Both the position numbers and the translations under genes were made by a program. A stretch of DNA of 64,000 nucleotides from Patescibacteria group bacterium (GTDB taxonomy: Bacteria > Patescibacteriota > Minisyncoccia > Moranbacterales > GWC2-37-73). The stretch spans positions 124,001 through 188,000 of the forward strand of contig JAKLIP010000001.1 in NCBI GenBank assembly GCA_022709545.1, in the 5' to 3' direction. The notes under the pieces were generated by a model, which was not told the origin of the DNA, made no database searches, and was given only the letters and a program-made list of their open reading frames with translations. Positions 43,556 to 52,667 of the stretch are shown in pieces. Every line of letters starts with the position of its first letter. The first letter of the stretch is position 1.

Positions 43556-46003
43556 ATGAAAAAGCCTAATTTTTTTTATTGGTATTACAGTCAAGGCGTT
43601 TGGGAGCTATTGGAAATTTGGAAAAACTTTCTGTTTTTTGTTTTTAGGAATTTCTCCATATTCCGACTTTTAAAAACGTTGGTTTATCCTTGGCATCGGG
43701 ACGTTTCTATACAAAGCTGGCGCGGATTGCATCCCTTTAGGACACTTGAGATTATAATTGAGAATATAATTTCTCGCTTCATTGGCATAATAGTCCGCTT
43801 GGTAATAATTTGTTTTGGAATAGCATTATTTATTGCAGTTATATTTTTTGGAATAGTAATTAACTTTATCTGGATCAGCGCCCCGTTATTCTTCTTGTTT
43901 TTATTTGCATTCTCAATAAAGGGACTTATTAACCCGTTTTTTTCAGGCGGTTTTGTTTTAGGTTGGATAATTTTTTCAATTTATTGCTATCTTAATGACA
44001 CAAAAATTGTAGCAACGGAAATGGGGCCTGATGAATTTTTAAAGCACAAATCATTTGAAAGGATATGCGGAAGGCTTGGCATAGTTGGCAAAAGATTTCC
44101 AAAAGAAATAATGAGTGATGAAAAATTATTGGATGATTTTCTTAGAGCCAGAGGGCTTACGCAAAAAGATTATCAATATTTAATAAGGCATGAGTTTTTA
44201 GATGAAGAGAAAAAAAACAATTCAGGAAGATTTTGGCGTTTAGAAAATTTAAAAAAAATAAGGCCAATTGGAATGCATTGGCATTATGGTTATACCGTTA
44301 ACTTAGACAAATATTGTAAGGATTTATCAGAAAGCGATTGGACTGATTACGGCAAGACAGAACTTATTGGACGGAATGAAGAATATGAAATTCTTAAAAT
44401 GATTATTCAGCGGCCGGATCAGAATTGCGTATTAATAGTCGGTAATTCTGGAGTTGGCAAGAAAACTCTCATTCATTCATTGGCACGAAATATACGAATA
44501 GATGAAGAAAAAGAAATAGAGGATATTAGGATACTTCTGCTGGATTTAGGCCGGGCTATTTCTGATGCTATAAACAAGGGAGAAGATGTAGAGAATTTTA
44601 TGCGTTTGCTTTTTCATGAAGCTAGTTATGCAGGTAATGTTGTTTTGGTTATTGAAAATATGGAAAATTTTATAGGCAAGGAAGTTAATACTTTTCATCC
44701 AGACATTTCAGCGGTTATTAGTGAGTTTCTCGAGGTTCCAACTTTTCAAATAATTGCCACATCAACCACTAAAGAATACCATCACTTAATTGAGAAACAT
44801 GATCAGATTATAAAATATTTTGAGGTTATTGAAATGCGTGAGCCATCTGAAGATGAAACAGCGGCAATTTTGCTTTTTCAAATGCAAAGATATGAAAATA
44901 AAAGGATAATATTTACCTATAAATCTATAAAGGAAATCATAACTAACAGTAGTAGATATAATTGGGAATTTCCATTGCCTGAACGTGCATTGGATTTGGC
45001 AATGAATGTTCTTATGTTTTGGGAAAAAAAGTCTGATGAACAATTTATTACTGAAAAAACAGTCAATGATTATCTGACGTTAAAAACCGGAGTGAAGCAC
45101 GGACAGGTTGAGGGCGAAGAAAGAAAAAAACTATTAAACCTTGAAGATACGCTTCATCGACAGGTTATTGGCCAAGAAGAAGCTATAAACCATGTAGCTG
45201 AAGCTTTTCGAAGATCTCGTAGTGGAATAGGAAATTCAAAAAAACCTATAGGAAGCTTTCTTTTTCTCGGACCGACTGGAGTCGGTAAAACAGAAACTGC
45301 TAAAGCTCTGGCAAAAGCTTATTTCGGGGATGAATCAAGAATAGTTCGCTTAGATATGAGCGAATTTCAAATGCCCAATTCAATCGATCGTTTATTGGGA
45401 TCGAATCAGCTTAATCAGCCGGGGAGGTTAGTTACGCAAATAAAAGACAATCCTTATTCTTTATTGCTTTTAGATGAAATAGAAAAAGCTTATCCTGAAA
45501 TTTTAGACATATTTCTTCAAATTCTTGACGAAGGATTTGTTACAGATGCCTTCGGAGAAAAAATAAATTTTACTAATACCATGATTATTGCAACATCTAA
45601 TGCGGGTGCATCATTGATTAAAAAAATGGTTGAAGAAAATATTCCAGCAGAGGAAATAAAAGAGGCAATCATAGATTACGTAATTGAGAATAACATATTT
45701 CGCACCGAATTTTTGAATCGCTTTGATGGCGTTATATTTTTCCGTCCACTCAATGGCCGGGAATTAGTAAGCGTTGTACGTCTTCAATTAGATAAATTTG
45801 CACGTCGTGTAGCTAAAGAAAAAAATATAGAAATAACTTTTAGTGAAAATGTTATTAATGACATAATCCAAAAAGGGTATAATCCAATTTTCGGAGCGCG
45901 TTCAGTAAACAGATATATTGAAGATACAGTTGAAGGAATTATTGCTAAAAAAATAATTTCCGGAGAAGCGGTTAATGGTGAAAAAGTAGAAATAAGCCTA
46001 TAG
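43556..46003 (+). CDS. Membrane-anchored Clp-type AAA+ ATPase with degenerate first ATPase domain
   Basis: An 815-residue protein. Residues 1-150 hold three or so membrane helices absent from normal ClpA/B/C. A short N-domain-like segment follows (155-260). D1 (about 280-500) has a Walker A GNSGVGKKT with the last Thr displaced, IENMEN in place of the Walker B LFIDEIH and no arginine finger (KYFEVI versus RRFQ). D2 (about 540-815) is intact: GPTGVGKTE near 571, LLLDEIEKA near 637, IATSNAGA, EFLNRFDG and GARSVNRYIED. It probably unfolds membrane or envelope proteins. Whether it meets a ClpP is not visible here. Confidence 0.88.
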   Translation: MKKPNFFYWYYSQGVWELLEIWKNFLFFVFRNFSIFRLLKTLVYPWHRDVSIQSWRGLHPFRTLEIIIENIISRFIGIIVRLVIICFGIALFIAVIFFGIVINFIWISAPLFFLFLFAFSIKGLINPFFSGGFVLGWIIFSIYCYLNDTKIVATEMGPDEFLKHKSFERICGRLGIVGKRFPKEIMSDEKLLDDFLRARGLTQKDYQYLIRHEFLDEEKKNNSGRFWRLENLKKIRPIGMHWHYGYTVNLDKYCKDLSESDWTDYGKTELIGRNEEYEILKMIIQRPDQNCVLIVGNSGVGKKTLIHSLARNIRIDEEKEIEDIRILLLDLGRAISDAINKGEDVENFMRLLFHEASYAGNVVLVIENMENFIGKEVNTFHPDISAVISEFLEVPTFQIIATSTTKEYHHLIEKHDQIIKYFEVIEMREPSEDETAAILLFQMQRYENKRIIFTYKSIKEIITNSSRYNWEFPLPERALDLAMNVLMFWEKKSDEQFITEKTVNDYLTLKTGVKHGQVEGEERKKLLNLEDTLHRQVIGQEEAINHVAEAFRRSRSGIGNSKKPIGSFLFLGPTGVGKTETAKALAKAYFGDESRIVRLDMSEFQMPNSIDRLLGSNQLNQPGRLVTQIKDNPYSLLLLDEIEKAYPEILDIFLQILDEGFVTDAFGEKINFTNTMIIATSNAGASLIKKMVEENIPAEEIKEAIIDYVIENNIFRTEFLNRFDGVIFFRPLNGRELVSVVRLQLDKFARRVAKEKNIEITFSENVINDIIQKGYNPIFGARSVNRYIEDTVEGIIAKKIISGEAVNGEKVEISL

Positions 46004-46024
46004 CTTAAAATTTAAAATGGAAAT

Positions 46025-46711
46025 ATGAAAAAAATTGCAATATTTGATATAGATGGAACAATTTTCAGGTCTAGTCTTTTAATAGAAATAACTGAAGCAT
46101 TGATTGAGGCTGGGCTGTTTAAATCATCTGCTAAAAAATATTATTCTAAACAGCACAAAAACTGGCTTAACAGGAAAGATTCATATGAAAAATATATAGA
46201 TAGAGTGGTTAGGGCGTTTGAGCTTAACATAAAAGGAGTTAAATATAATGATTTTATAAAAATTTCTAAAAAAGTCATAGCTGCTAAAAGAAGCCAGACT
46301 TATCAATATACCAGAGATTTAATCCAAGAGCTTAAGAAAAAAGATTATTTTCTGTTGGCTATTTCTAATTCTCCTAAAATAATAGTGGATGAATTTTGTA
46401 AACGTATGGGTTTTAATAAAGCATATGGAAGGATGTATGAAGTGAACGAAAAAGGAATATTTACTGGCGCGATAATGCATAGAGAGATGATAAGCAATAA
46501 AGCTAAAGTTCTGCAAAGAGTTATAGAAAAAGAAAAATTAACTATCAAAAATTCCATAGCTGTTGGAGATACCGAGTCTGATATTCCGATGTTCAAAGTA
46601 GTCAGCAAGCCCATATGTTTTAATCCCAATAAAAAACTCTATCGTGTGGCTAAAAAGAACCAGTGGAAAGTTATTATTGAAAGAAAGGATGTGTTTTATG
46701 AAGTGATATGA
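46025..46711 (+). CDS. HAD-IB family phosphatase (SerB/PSP-like)
   Basis: A 228-residue HAD enzyme: IAIFDIDGTIFRSSL (nucleophile DIDGT near residue 8), LLAISNSPKIIVDEF as motif II, and SIAVGDTESDIPMFKVV as motif IV. Members dephosphorylate serine-P, polar lipid head groups or similar. The substrate is not determinable. Confidence 0.88.
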   Translation: MKKIAIFDIDGTIFRSSLLIEITEALIEAGLFKSSAKKYYSKQHKNWLNRKDSYEKYIDRVVRAFELNIKGVKYNDFIKISKKVIAAKRSQTYQYTRDLIQELKKKDYFLLAISNSPKIIVDEFCKRMGFNKAYGRMYEVNEKGIFTGAIMHREMISNKAKVLQRVIEKEKLTIKNSIAVGDTESDIPMFKVVSKPICFNPNKKLYRVAKKNQWKVIIERKDVFYEVI

Positions 46712-46775
46712 TAAAATAAATATTATTGTAGGAAATGCAGAAAAAATAAAATAATAAATTAAATAATTAAAAAAT

Positions 46776-47540
46776 ATGAATAAAAAGATTGAAGAAATTT
46801 TTGATTTTAAAAGCAAATCAGTGATTGTTACGGGTGGATCCTTGGGTATAGGCTATGGAATAGTGCGCCGGTTTGCTGAAGCAGGAGCAGATGTTGTTAT
46901 AGCAGATATAAACGAGAAAGCTGGCAATCAAAAAGCCAGTCTTGTTTCCAAAGAATTTGGAGTTAAGGTTATTTTTGTTAAAACTGATGTTAGTCTTGAA
47001 GAAGATGTAAAAAACCTGATAAATGAAACTGAAAAAAACTTTGGAAAAATTGACATCATGATTAACAATGCCGGAATTTTCCCTTTTGCTAATGCTATGG
47101 ATATGAGCGTGGAAGAATGGGATAAAGTTCAGATGGTTAATCTTCGCGGTGTTTTTATGTGCTCGAGAGAAGCTGCTAAAATAATGATAAAAAATGGTGG
47201 AGGAAATATAATTAATATAGCTTCAATAGATGCCTTGCATCCAAGTATGGTTGGTTTGGCAGCTTATGATGCTTCAAAGCATGGAGTATGGGGGTTTACT
47301 AAAAACTTAGCGCTGGAATTAGTTGATAAGGGAATAAGAGTTAATGCTATTGCTCCAGGCGGAGTGCAAACAGAAGGAACCAGCCAAGTTGATCCCAGTG
47401 ATTTTGCCAAGTCTATACCGATGAAAAGAATGGGCGAACCTGATGAAATGGCAACAATAGCTTTATTTTTGGCAAGCGAAGCATCTTCATATATGACAGG
47501 ATCGATTATAGTTGCTGATGGGGGAGTGCTCCTTAAATAA
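46776..47540 (+). CDS. SDR family oxidoreductase
   Basis: A 254-residue short-chain dehydrogenase of classical type: nucleotide motif VTGGSLGIGYGIV, NNAGIFPFANA, catalytic Ser in ASIDAL, YDASKHG (Tyr and Lys) and IAPGGVQTEG, ending GSIIVADGGV. NAD(P)-linked ketone/alcohol reaction, FabG- or glucose-dehydrogenase-like. Confidence 0.92.
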   Translation: MNKKIEEIFDFKSKSVIVTGGSLGIGYGIVRRFAEAGADVVIADINEKAGNQKASLVSKEFGVKVIFVKTDVSLEEDVKNLINETEKNFGKIDIMINNAGIFPFANAMDMSVEEWDKVQMVNLRGVFMCSREAAKIMIKNGGGNIINIASIDALHPSMVGLAAYDASKHGVWGFTKNLALELVDKGIRVNAIAPGGVQTEGTSQVDPSDFAKSIPMKRMGEPDEMATIALFLASEASSYMTGSIIVADGGVLLK

Positions 47541-47560
47541 TTTTAGGACACAAAAATAAT

Positions 47561-48070
47561 ATGGATATAATTTCCCACGGTCTTTACGGGGGCATAGCTT
47601 TTGGCAGAAAAAATGCCAAAGATTATATAAAAGCTTTTTTAATTGGAATAAGTCCTGATATTTTTTCTTTTGGAATTTTTATGGCTGCTAGGATACTGGG
47701 ATTTGCTCAAGAAATAGATTTTTCCAAAGGGCATATGGATCAAAGCCTTATCCCAGGGTATGTGCATATTCTCTATGGCATTACCCATAGCCTGATTATT
47801 TTTTTTGCGACATTTTTTGCTGTTTGGCTTATACGCAAAAAACCATACTGGATTTTGGGCGCCTGGGGGCTTCACATTTTAATAGATATTCCCAGCCATT
47901 CTTTTGATTTTTTTCCGACCCCGTTTCTCTGGCCAATATCTGATTTTATGATTGATGGAATCGGCTGGGGCAATCCAATTATATTTTTTCCGAATGTAGC
48001 CATATTAGTCATTGTTTATGCTATTTTTTTATACAAGAGGCAGAAAAATAAAATTAGACAAACCCAGTAA
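47561..48070 (+). CDS. YdjM-like membrane protein (DUF457-type)
   Basis: A 169-residue polytopic protein with histidines and acidic residues in the order seen in YdjM/LexA-regulated membrane metal-hydrolase-like proteins: DIISHGLYGG at the start, GISPDIFSF, ITHSL, LHILIDIPSHSFD. About four membrane helices. Enzymatic activity is not established for the family. Confidence 0.7.
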   Translation: MDIISHGLYGGIAFGRKNAKDYIKAFLIGISPDIFSFGIFMAARILGFAQEIDFSKGHMDQSLIPGYVHILYGITHSLIIFFATFFAVWLIRKKPYWILGAWGLHILIDIPSHSFDFFPTPFLWPISDFMIDGIGWGNPIIFFPNVAILVIVYAIFLYKRQKNKIRQTQ

Positions 48071-48113
48071 GATAAGCTAAAATAGAATAAATTAAATATT
48101 AAATTATAAAAAT

Positions 48114-49036
48114 ATGGAACAAGAAAATGTATCCAATATCAATAATGAATCAGGCAAAGCGCCTAATTCAAAGAAAATTTTAATATTTATAATAATTATT
48201 TTATCTGCAGCAGTTATTATATTAGCCACTCTTTTTGTTAATAGCTTGATTAAAAATTCCCAAAAGGAAAATGAAACTGTTAAAAATAACACACCTGCAA
48301 ATGAAGAAGTTGCAAAGGAAATTACTCCAAATGTAAATCCTCCGGCTAATGGAACAGCCACGGCAGTACCTGTAGAGGTTAAAAAGGCTGATCTCTACGT
48401 GAAAAATATGTTTTTAGTGAAGAACCAAAAATGGGATCTGAATTTGTTGTTATAGTGGAAATTGCCAATAAAGGGCAAGCTGCGTCAGGAGAATTTTATT
48501 GGGAATGGTGGGCAACTGCTTCTGAACAGATATGCAAGAAGAAAGTATCAGCCATTCAGGCTGGCGGCAGCAACACTGTCCAATGCAATTATACTTATTC
48601 AAGCTGGTCAGATTATGCGACAAAAGCTATTGTTGATTCCCAGAATGATGTAGATGAAAGCGATGAAAATAATAATGTTGCCAAAAAACAAGTTGTTCCT
48701 ATTCATGGAAAAGCTGATTTGTCTGTCAGTGAATATGATTTTAATCATGACCCGGTAATGGGGGAAGAATTCAAAGTTAAAATTACCATTAAAAATAAGG
48801 GCCAAACAAACGCTGGTTCCTTTAAATGGGAATGGTGGTCAAATGCCTATTCGGCTTCTTGTGATGGCAAAATTGATGAATTGAAAGCTGGAGAAAGCAA
48901 GGATGTTTCTTGCGAGTATACTTATGGTGGATGGTCAACTTATGCGACCAAAGTTGTTGTTGATACTGATGATGATGTTAATGAAAGCAACGAGGGAAAT
49001 AATGTTTCCACTAAAACCGTAATTCCTATTCATTAA
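48114..49036 (+). pseudogene. CARDB-repeat surface protein with a frameshift at a T run
   Basis: Two overlapping frames (48114-48455 and 48431-49036) are one gene. Part one has a membrane helix (about 22-44), a Pro/Asn/Glu linker and the start of a CARDB domain (KKADLYVKNM). Part two has the rest of that domain (MGSEFVVIVEIANKGQ) and a full second copy (KADLSVSEYDFN through STKTVIPIH). Adding one T to TTTTT at 48411-48415 gives MFFSEEPKMGSEF, which aligns gap-free with the second repeat. The fault may be biological, phase-variable or a sequencing error. CARDB domains are Ig-like adhesion modules; each copy carries WEWW and paired Cys. Confidence 0.85.
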
Positions 49037-49061
49037 CTCAAGATAAAAAAGACTTGCTAAT

Positions 49062-49089
49062 AAAAAGGATGGGATTTGCCATCCTTTTT
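49062..49089 (+). terminator. Rho-independent terminator
   Basis: AAAAAGGATG pairs with CATCCTTTTT around a GGATTTGC loop. Confidence 0.9.
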
Positions 49090-49191
49090 GATTTTAAAAA
49101 ATTTTTAAGGTAAAATTGAATCATTCCAAAAGTTTAAAGGTAGCCTTGAAATTGCAAGGCGATTCCTGTAATTTATAAAGGAATAAATCTT

Positions 49192-50382
49192 ATGCTTAAA
49201 AGGTATTTAGGAAAAATAAGAGCCATTTTCGGGCAAGAAGGGTTTTTTTATGGGCTGAAAAAGATTATAAAGGTTTTCTTTTCAATGTTGCATCCTGCTG
49301 GATCAGGCGACGTATTGTTCATTTCCAGCGGAATAGTGGGGGATAGCTCACGTTATCGCGTGCTTAATGTAGCAGAGGAATTGAGTCTACATGGGCTTAA
49401 ATGCTCTTCTGTTGTCCAGGAACATCCAATGCTGATGTCCTGTGCGGACAAGTTCAACATTTTTGTTTTTCACAAGGTTTCCTATATTCCGCAAATCCAA
49501 AAATTTATAAAGAAGCTTAAGAAAGAAAATAAGGAAATTATTTTTGAAACTGATGATCTGCTTTTTGATCCCGGATATATCAAACAGCAGGACTTTTTCA
49601 AAAATGCCAATGAATTTGAAAAGAAATTTTTTGAAAATGGAATAGGCGGAGAAATACTTAGAGATCCTTATGTTAAAGTTTGTACAACCTCAACTGTTTT
49701 TCTGGCGGAAAAAATAAAAGAATATGGCAAAAAAGTTTTTGTTGTTTCCAATAAGCTTTCTGAAAAAGATATTGAAATAGCTGCTGGAATCCTTGAAGCT
49801 AAAAAGCTAACTAAGCTAAAGGCTAACGAAGCTGTTAGGATAGGTTATTTCAGCGGAACATCCAGCCATAATAAAGATTTCGCAACTATCACTGGGCCAT
49901 TGATACAGATCATGGAAAAATATGAAAATGTCGAATTATTTTTAGCAGGGCCGCTGGATATAGAGAATGGGCTTAATAAATTTTCCAGTAGGACAATAAG
50001 GCTGTCTTTTGTTCCTAGAGAAAAACATTTTGCCAATATTGCCAATGTGGATATTAATTTAGCGCCACTGGAAATCGGGAATCCGTTTTGCGAAGCTCGT
50101 TCAGAACTGAAATTTTTTGAAGCTGGAATAATGAAAATTCCAACTATAGCAGCAGCAACTCAGACTTTCAGAGAAGCAATTAAGGATGGAATTGATGGCT
50201 TTGTTGCGAGTGGAGAAAAAGAATGGTTTGAAAAAATAGAGAGGCTTGTTATTGATGAAAATTTAAGGAAAGAAATTGGCGAAAGAGCTTGTAAAAAAGC
50301 GATTGAAAAATATTCAATAAAAAACAGCAATAACGAAGAATATTATTCATATCTGAAAAATAAAAATAAATCGTACAAATAA
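49192..50382 (+). CDS. GT-B glycosyltransferase (family 1/4-like)
   Basis: A 396-residue enzyme. It has a central [16 protein letters not shown] (a motif found in rhamnan or Ag-I/II-linked GTs of unknown specificity), [17 protein letters not shown] at the start of the C-domain, [24 protein letters not shown] (the EX7E-like part) and [14 protein letters not shown]. It probably transfers a sugar in surface glycan synthesis. Stands alone after the CARDB gene. Confidence 0.82.
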   Translation: MLKRYLGKIRAIFGQEGFFYGLKKIIKVFFSMLHPAGSGDVLFISSGIVGDSSRYRVLNVAEELSLHGLKCSSVVQEHPMLMSCADKFNIFVFHKVSYIPQIQKFIKKLKKENKEIIFETDDLLFDPGYIKQQDFFKNANEFEKKFFENGIGGEILRDPYVKVCTTSTVFLAEKIKEYGKKVFVVSNKLSEKDIEIAAGILEAKKLTKLKANEAVRIGYFSGTSSHNKDFATITGPLIQIMEKYENVELFLAGPLDIENGLNKFSSRTIRLSFVPREKHFANIANVDINLAPLEIGNPFCEARSELKFFEAGIMKIPTIAAATQTFREAIKDGIDGFVASGEKEWFEKIERLVIDENLRKEIGERACKKAIEKYSIKNSNNEEYYSYLKNKNKSYK

Positions 50383-50401
50383 TTTTTTAAAAAATAATAT
50401 T

Positions 50402-50527
50402 ATGGCAGTCGAAAAAATAGGCGAAATATATCGCTGCGAAATTTGCGGAAATGAAGTTGAAGTTATCACTGTTGGTGGCGGTGTTTTGGTCTGCTGTGGT
50501 AAAGAAATGAAAGAAATAGAAGAATAG
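50402..50527 (+). CDS. Desulforedoxin-like / desulfoferrodoxin N-domain small protein
   Basis: A 41-residue frame too short for usual calling. The CxxC of [12 protein letters not shown] (Cys 12 and 15) and the adjacent CC of VCCGKEM (31-32) form the Fe(SCys)4 site of desulforedoxin and the N-domain of desulfoferrodoxin. Hence a rubredoxin-like electron carrier, possibly for oxygen or superoxide defence. It starts 20 bp after the glycosyltransferase. Confidence 0.88.
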   Translation: MAVEKIGEIYRCEICGNEVEVITVGGGVLVCCGKEMKEIEE

Positions 50528-50604
50528 ATTTTTTATAGAAAAAAACTGTGGATAACTTTTTAAAAATGGCTTATTAAAGCCATTTTTTTATTGTTAAAAA
50601 AGTG

Positions 50605-50633
50605 TTGACGTATGTAGATTGGTGGAGTAAAAT
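50605..50633 (+). promoter_or_regulatory. Promoter of the mraZ cluster
   Basis: TTGACG (50605-50610), 17-bp spacer, TAAAAT (50628-50633). The predicted start lies about 50640, leaving a leader of about 190 nt. Confidence 0.85.
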
Positions 50634-50649
50634 TACATCATAATGTAGT

Positions 50650-50666
50650 AAAGTGGAATAAAGTGG
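50650..50666 (+). promoter_or_regulatory. mraZ: MraZ-box-like direct repeats
   Basis: AAAGTGG, 3 nt, AAAGTGG just downstream of the predicted start site, and AAAGTGT (50599-50605) overlapping the -35 box. Repeats of AAAGTG[G/T] with 3-nt spacing are the known MraZ target type in Mollicutes. The site suggests autorepression. Confidence 0.75.
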
Positions 50667-50687
50667 TGAATACGATGTAATACATGT

Positions 50688-50740
50688 TGCGATTAAAAAC
50701 TACAAATACGCAAACAAATATTGTATCTGTAGAAATCGCA
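50688..50740 (+). promoter_or_regulatory. Long hairpin in the mraZ leader
   Basis: TGCGATT (50688-50694) pairs with AATCGCA (50734-50740), CTACA (50700-50704) with TGTAG (50728-50732) and ATAC (50706-50709) with GTAT (50723-50726), making one extended hairpin. The leader then holds CCCC/GGGG pairing and the start codon region. Confidence 0.6.
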
Positions 50741-50832
50741 TCCCCATATTATTACAATAAAAAAATAATTGCTATAAAGGGGTAGTTATGATTTTGTGCT
50801 CCCAAAAATAAATCGGTATTTTGAATAACAAT

Positions 50833-51267
50833 ATGTTTATCGGAGAGTATCAACACAGCATAGATCCAAAAAAGCGCTTAGCGCTTCCTTCAAAATTCAG
50901 AAAAGAATTGGGAGGCAAGGTTGTAATCACTCGCGGTTTAGACAAATGCCTATTTGTGTATCCAGCTAAAGTATGGAAAGATTTAGCGGAAAAATTAGGG
51001 ACATTGCCAATGGGCGAATCAACTACCAGAAGTTTTGTGCGTTTAATGCTGGCTGGCGCAATTGAAAGTGACATAGACAGCCAAGGCAGAGTATTACTGC
51101 CGGAATATCTTAAAGAATATGCAGGGCTTGGACGCTCAGTTACGATTGCGGGACTTTTCAATAGATTGGAAATTTGGGATGAAAAGAAGTGGAAGATATA
51201 TAAAACAGGCGCCGAAAAAAATACCGATGAAATCGCAGAACAGCTTGGCAAACTGGGAATCTACTAA
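50833..51267 (+). CDS. mraZ: Transcriptional regulator MraZ
   Basis: ATG 50833 is used; the track start at 50821 is a TTG four codons earlier. The 144-residue product has two AbrB-like halves, MFIGEYQHSIDPKKRLALPSKFR and SDIDSQGRVLLPEYLKEYAG, each with the DPKxR/DSQGR turn. It binds its own promoter repeats and regulates the division cluster. First gene of mraZ-rsmH-ftsL-ftsI-murF. Confidence 0.95.
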   Translation: MFIGEYQHSIDPKKRLALPSKFRKELGGKVVITRGLDKCLFVYPAKVWKDLAEKLGTLPMGESTTRSFVRLMLAGAIESDIDSQGRVLLPEYLKEYAGLGRSVTIAGLFNRLEIWDEKKWKIYKTGAEKNTDEIAEQLGKLGIY

Positions 51268-51269
51268 AT

Positions 51270-52196
51270 ATGCCTATTCATAAGACAGTTTTATTGAAAG
51301 AAGCAATAGAAGCCCTCAATTTAAAACCAGGAATGATTGTAGTTGACGCAACATTAGGAGGAGGAGGACATAGTTTTAAAATTATTGAGAAAATAGGAGA
51401 TAGCGGAATATTGATTGCAATAGATCAGGATATCCAGGCGATAAAAAGGTTTGCCGAAATAAAAGAATCGAAAAATATATACCTGGTAAATGACAATTTT
51501 GCGAATTTAAAAAATATTTTAGCTAATTTAAAAATAGAAAAAGTCGATGCAATTCTGGCAGATTTGGGAATTTCATCTGATCAACTGGAAGATGCGAAGC
51601 GCGGAATAAGTTTCCGAAACGATTCAGCCCTCGATATGCGTATGGATATGACTAAGGGAATTACAGCAGCCGAAATTCTGAATACTTACACAGAAAAAGA
51701 ACTGGAAAAAATACTCAAGTATTTAGCCGATGAAAAATATGCCCGTTCAATTGCCAGAAATATTGTTATTAGGCGCAGAGAAAAACCGCTAAACTGGACA
51801 TCAGAACTTGTCGAAATAATAGGGCATTCGGTTCCTGATATATATAAACGGAAGAAAATACATTATGCAACAAAAACATTTCAAGCGCTAAGGATAGAAG
51901 TGAATCGTGAGTTGGAATCTCTTGATTCGTTTCTTTCCCAGGCAATAGAAGTGCTAAAGCCACAAGGAAGGCTTGCAATAATCACCTTTCACTCTGGTGA
52001 GGATTCATTGGTAAAATATGCTTTCAGGGAAAATGCTAGGGGATGCATTTGCCCGCCGGAATTTCCGGTATGCCAATGCCATATCAATCCAATTGCCAGG
52101 TTAGTCAATCATAGGCCTATTGCACCAAGCTATAGCGAGATTAAAATCAATAATCGCGCTCGCAGTGCAAAACTAAGAGTGATAGAAAAAATTTAA
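51270..52196 (+). CDS. rsmH: 16S rRNA (cytosine-N4) methyltransferase RsmH
   Basis: A 308-residue methyltransferase: VLLKEAIEALNLKPGMIVVDATLGGGGHS at the start, AILADLGISSDQL, LDMRMD and the C-terminal FHSGEDSLVKYAFRE (equivalent of FHSLEDR). It methylates C1402 of 16S rRNA. Starts 2 bp after mraZ. Confidence 0.95.
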   Translation: MPIHKTVLLKEAIEALNLKPGMIVVDATLGGGGHSFKIIEKIGDSGILIAIDQDIQAIKRFAEIKESKNIYLVNDNFANLKNILANLKIEKVDAILADLGISSDQLEDAKRGISFRNDSALDMRMDMTKGITAAEILNTYTEKELEKILKYLADEKYARSIARNIVIRRREKPLNWTSELVEIIGHSVPDIYKRKKIHYATKTFQALRIEVNRELESLDSFLSQAIEVLKPQGRLAIITFHSGEDSLVKYAFRENARGCICPPEFPVCQCHINPIARLVNHRPIAPSYSEIKINNRARSAKLRVIEKI

Positions 52197-52228
52197 TCCA
52201 TTTATTTCTCTGGGGGGATCCATGAGAA

Positions 52229-52642
52229 ATGATCAATAGAACTGTTGTCATAAGGAAAAAACCCTTAAATTGGCAACCAAAAATAAAAAGAAAAATACAA
52301 ACAAATTGGCAGCCTATTGAGGCGCTAAAATCACACACAGCGGGATTTATAAACCCAGTGTTTATTGTTTTTGCATGTGCTGTATTTTCAGGATTATTCT
52401 ATGTTTATTCTATAAATCAGACGGCTGTCAAAGGCATTGAAATACGCAAAGTGGAAAAAGAAATTGCTGAGCAGGAGAAAATTAAAGAATCTCTAAGAAT
52501 AAAAGAGGCCGAATTGAAATCATTGTATCGTATCGAAGAAGAATCCAAGAGTGCTGGCATGATTAATGTCTCGAGTGTAAAATATCTCGAAGAAAATTCT
52601 TCAGTTGCCTATGGCAATGATTCAAAGGGCAGTAAAAATTGA
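52229..52642 (+). CDS. FtsL-like division protein
   Basis: A 137-residue bitopic protein with a basic cytoplasmic N-terminus, one helix (about 44-64) and an external coiled coil (70-110), the FtsL layout. Identity is by position and topology, since FtsL sequences vary. RBS-like GGGGGG lies upstream. The 3' part overlaps the first possible frame of ftsI. Confidence 0.7.
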   Translation: MINRTVVIRKKPLNWQPKIKRKIQTNWQPIEALKSHTAGFINPVFIVFACAVFSGLFYVYSINQTAVKGIEIRKVEKEIAEQEKIKESLRIKEAELKSLYRIEEESKSAGMINVSSVKYLEENSSVAYGNDSKGSKN

Positions 52643-52667
52643 GAAGCTTAGATTATTTTTGGACTCG

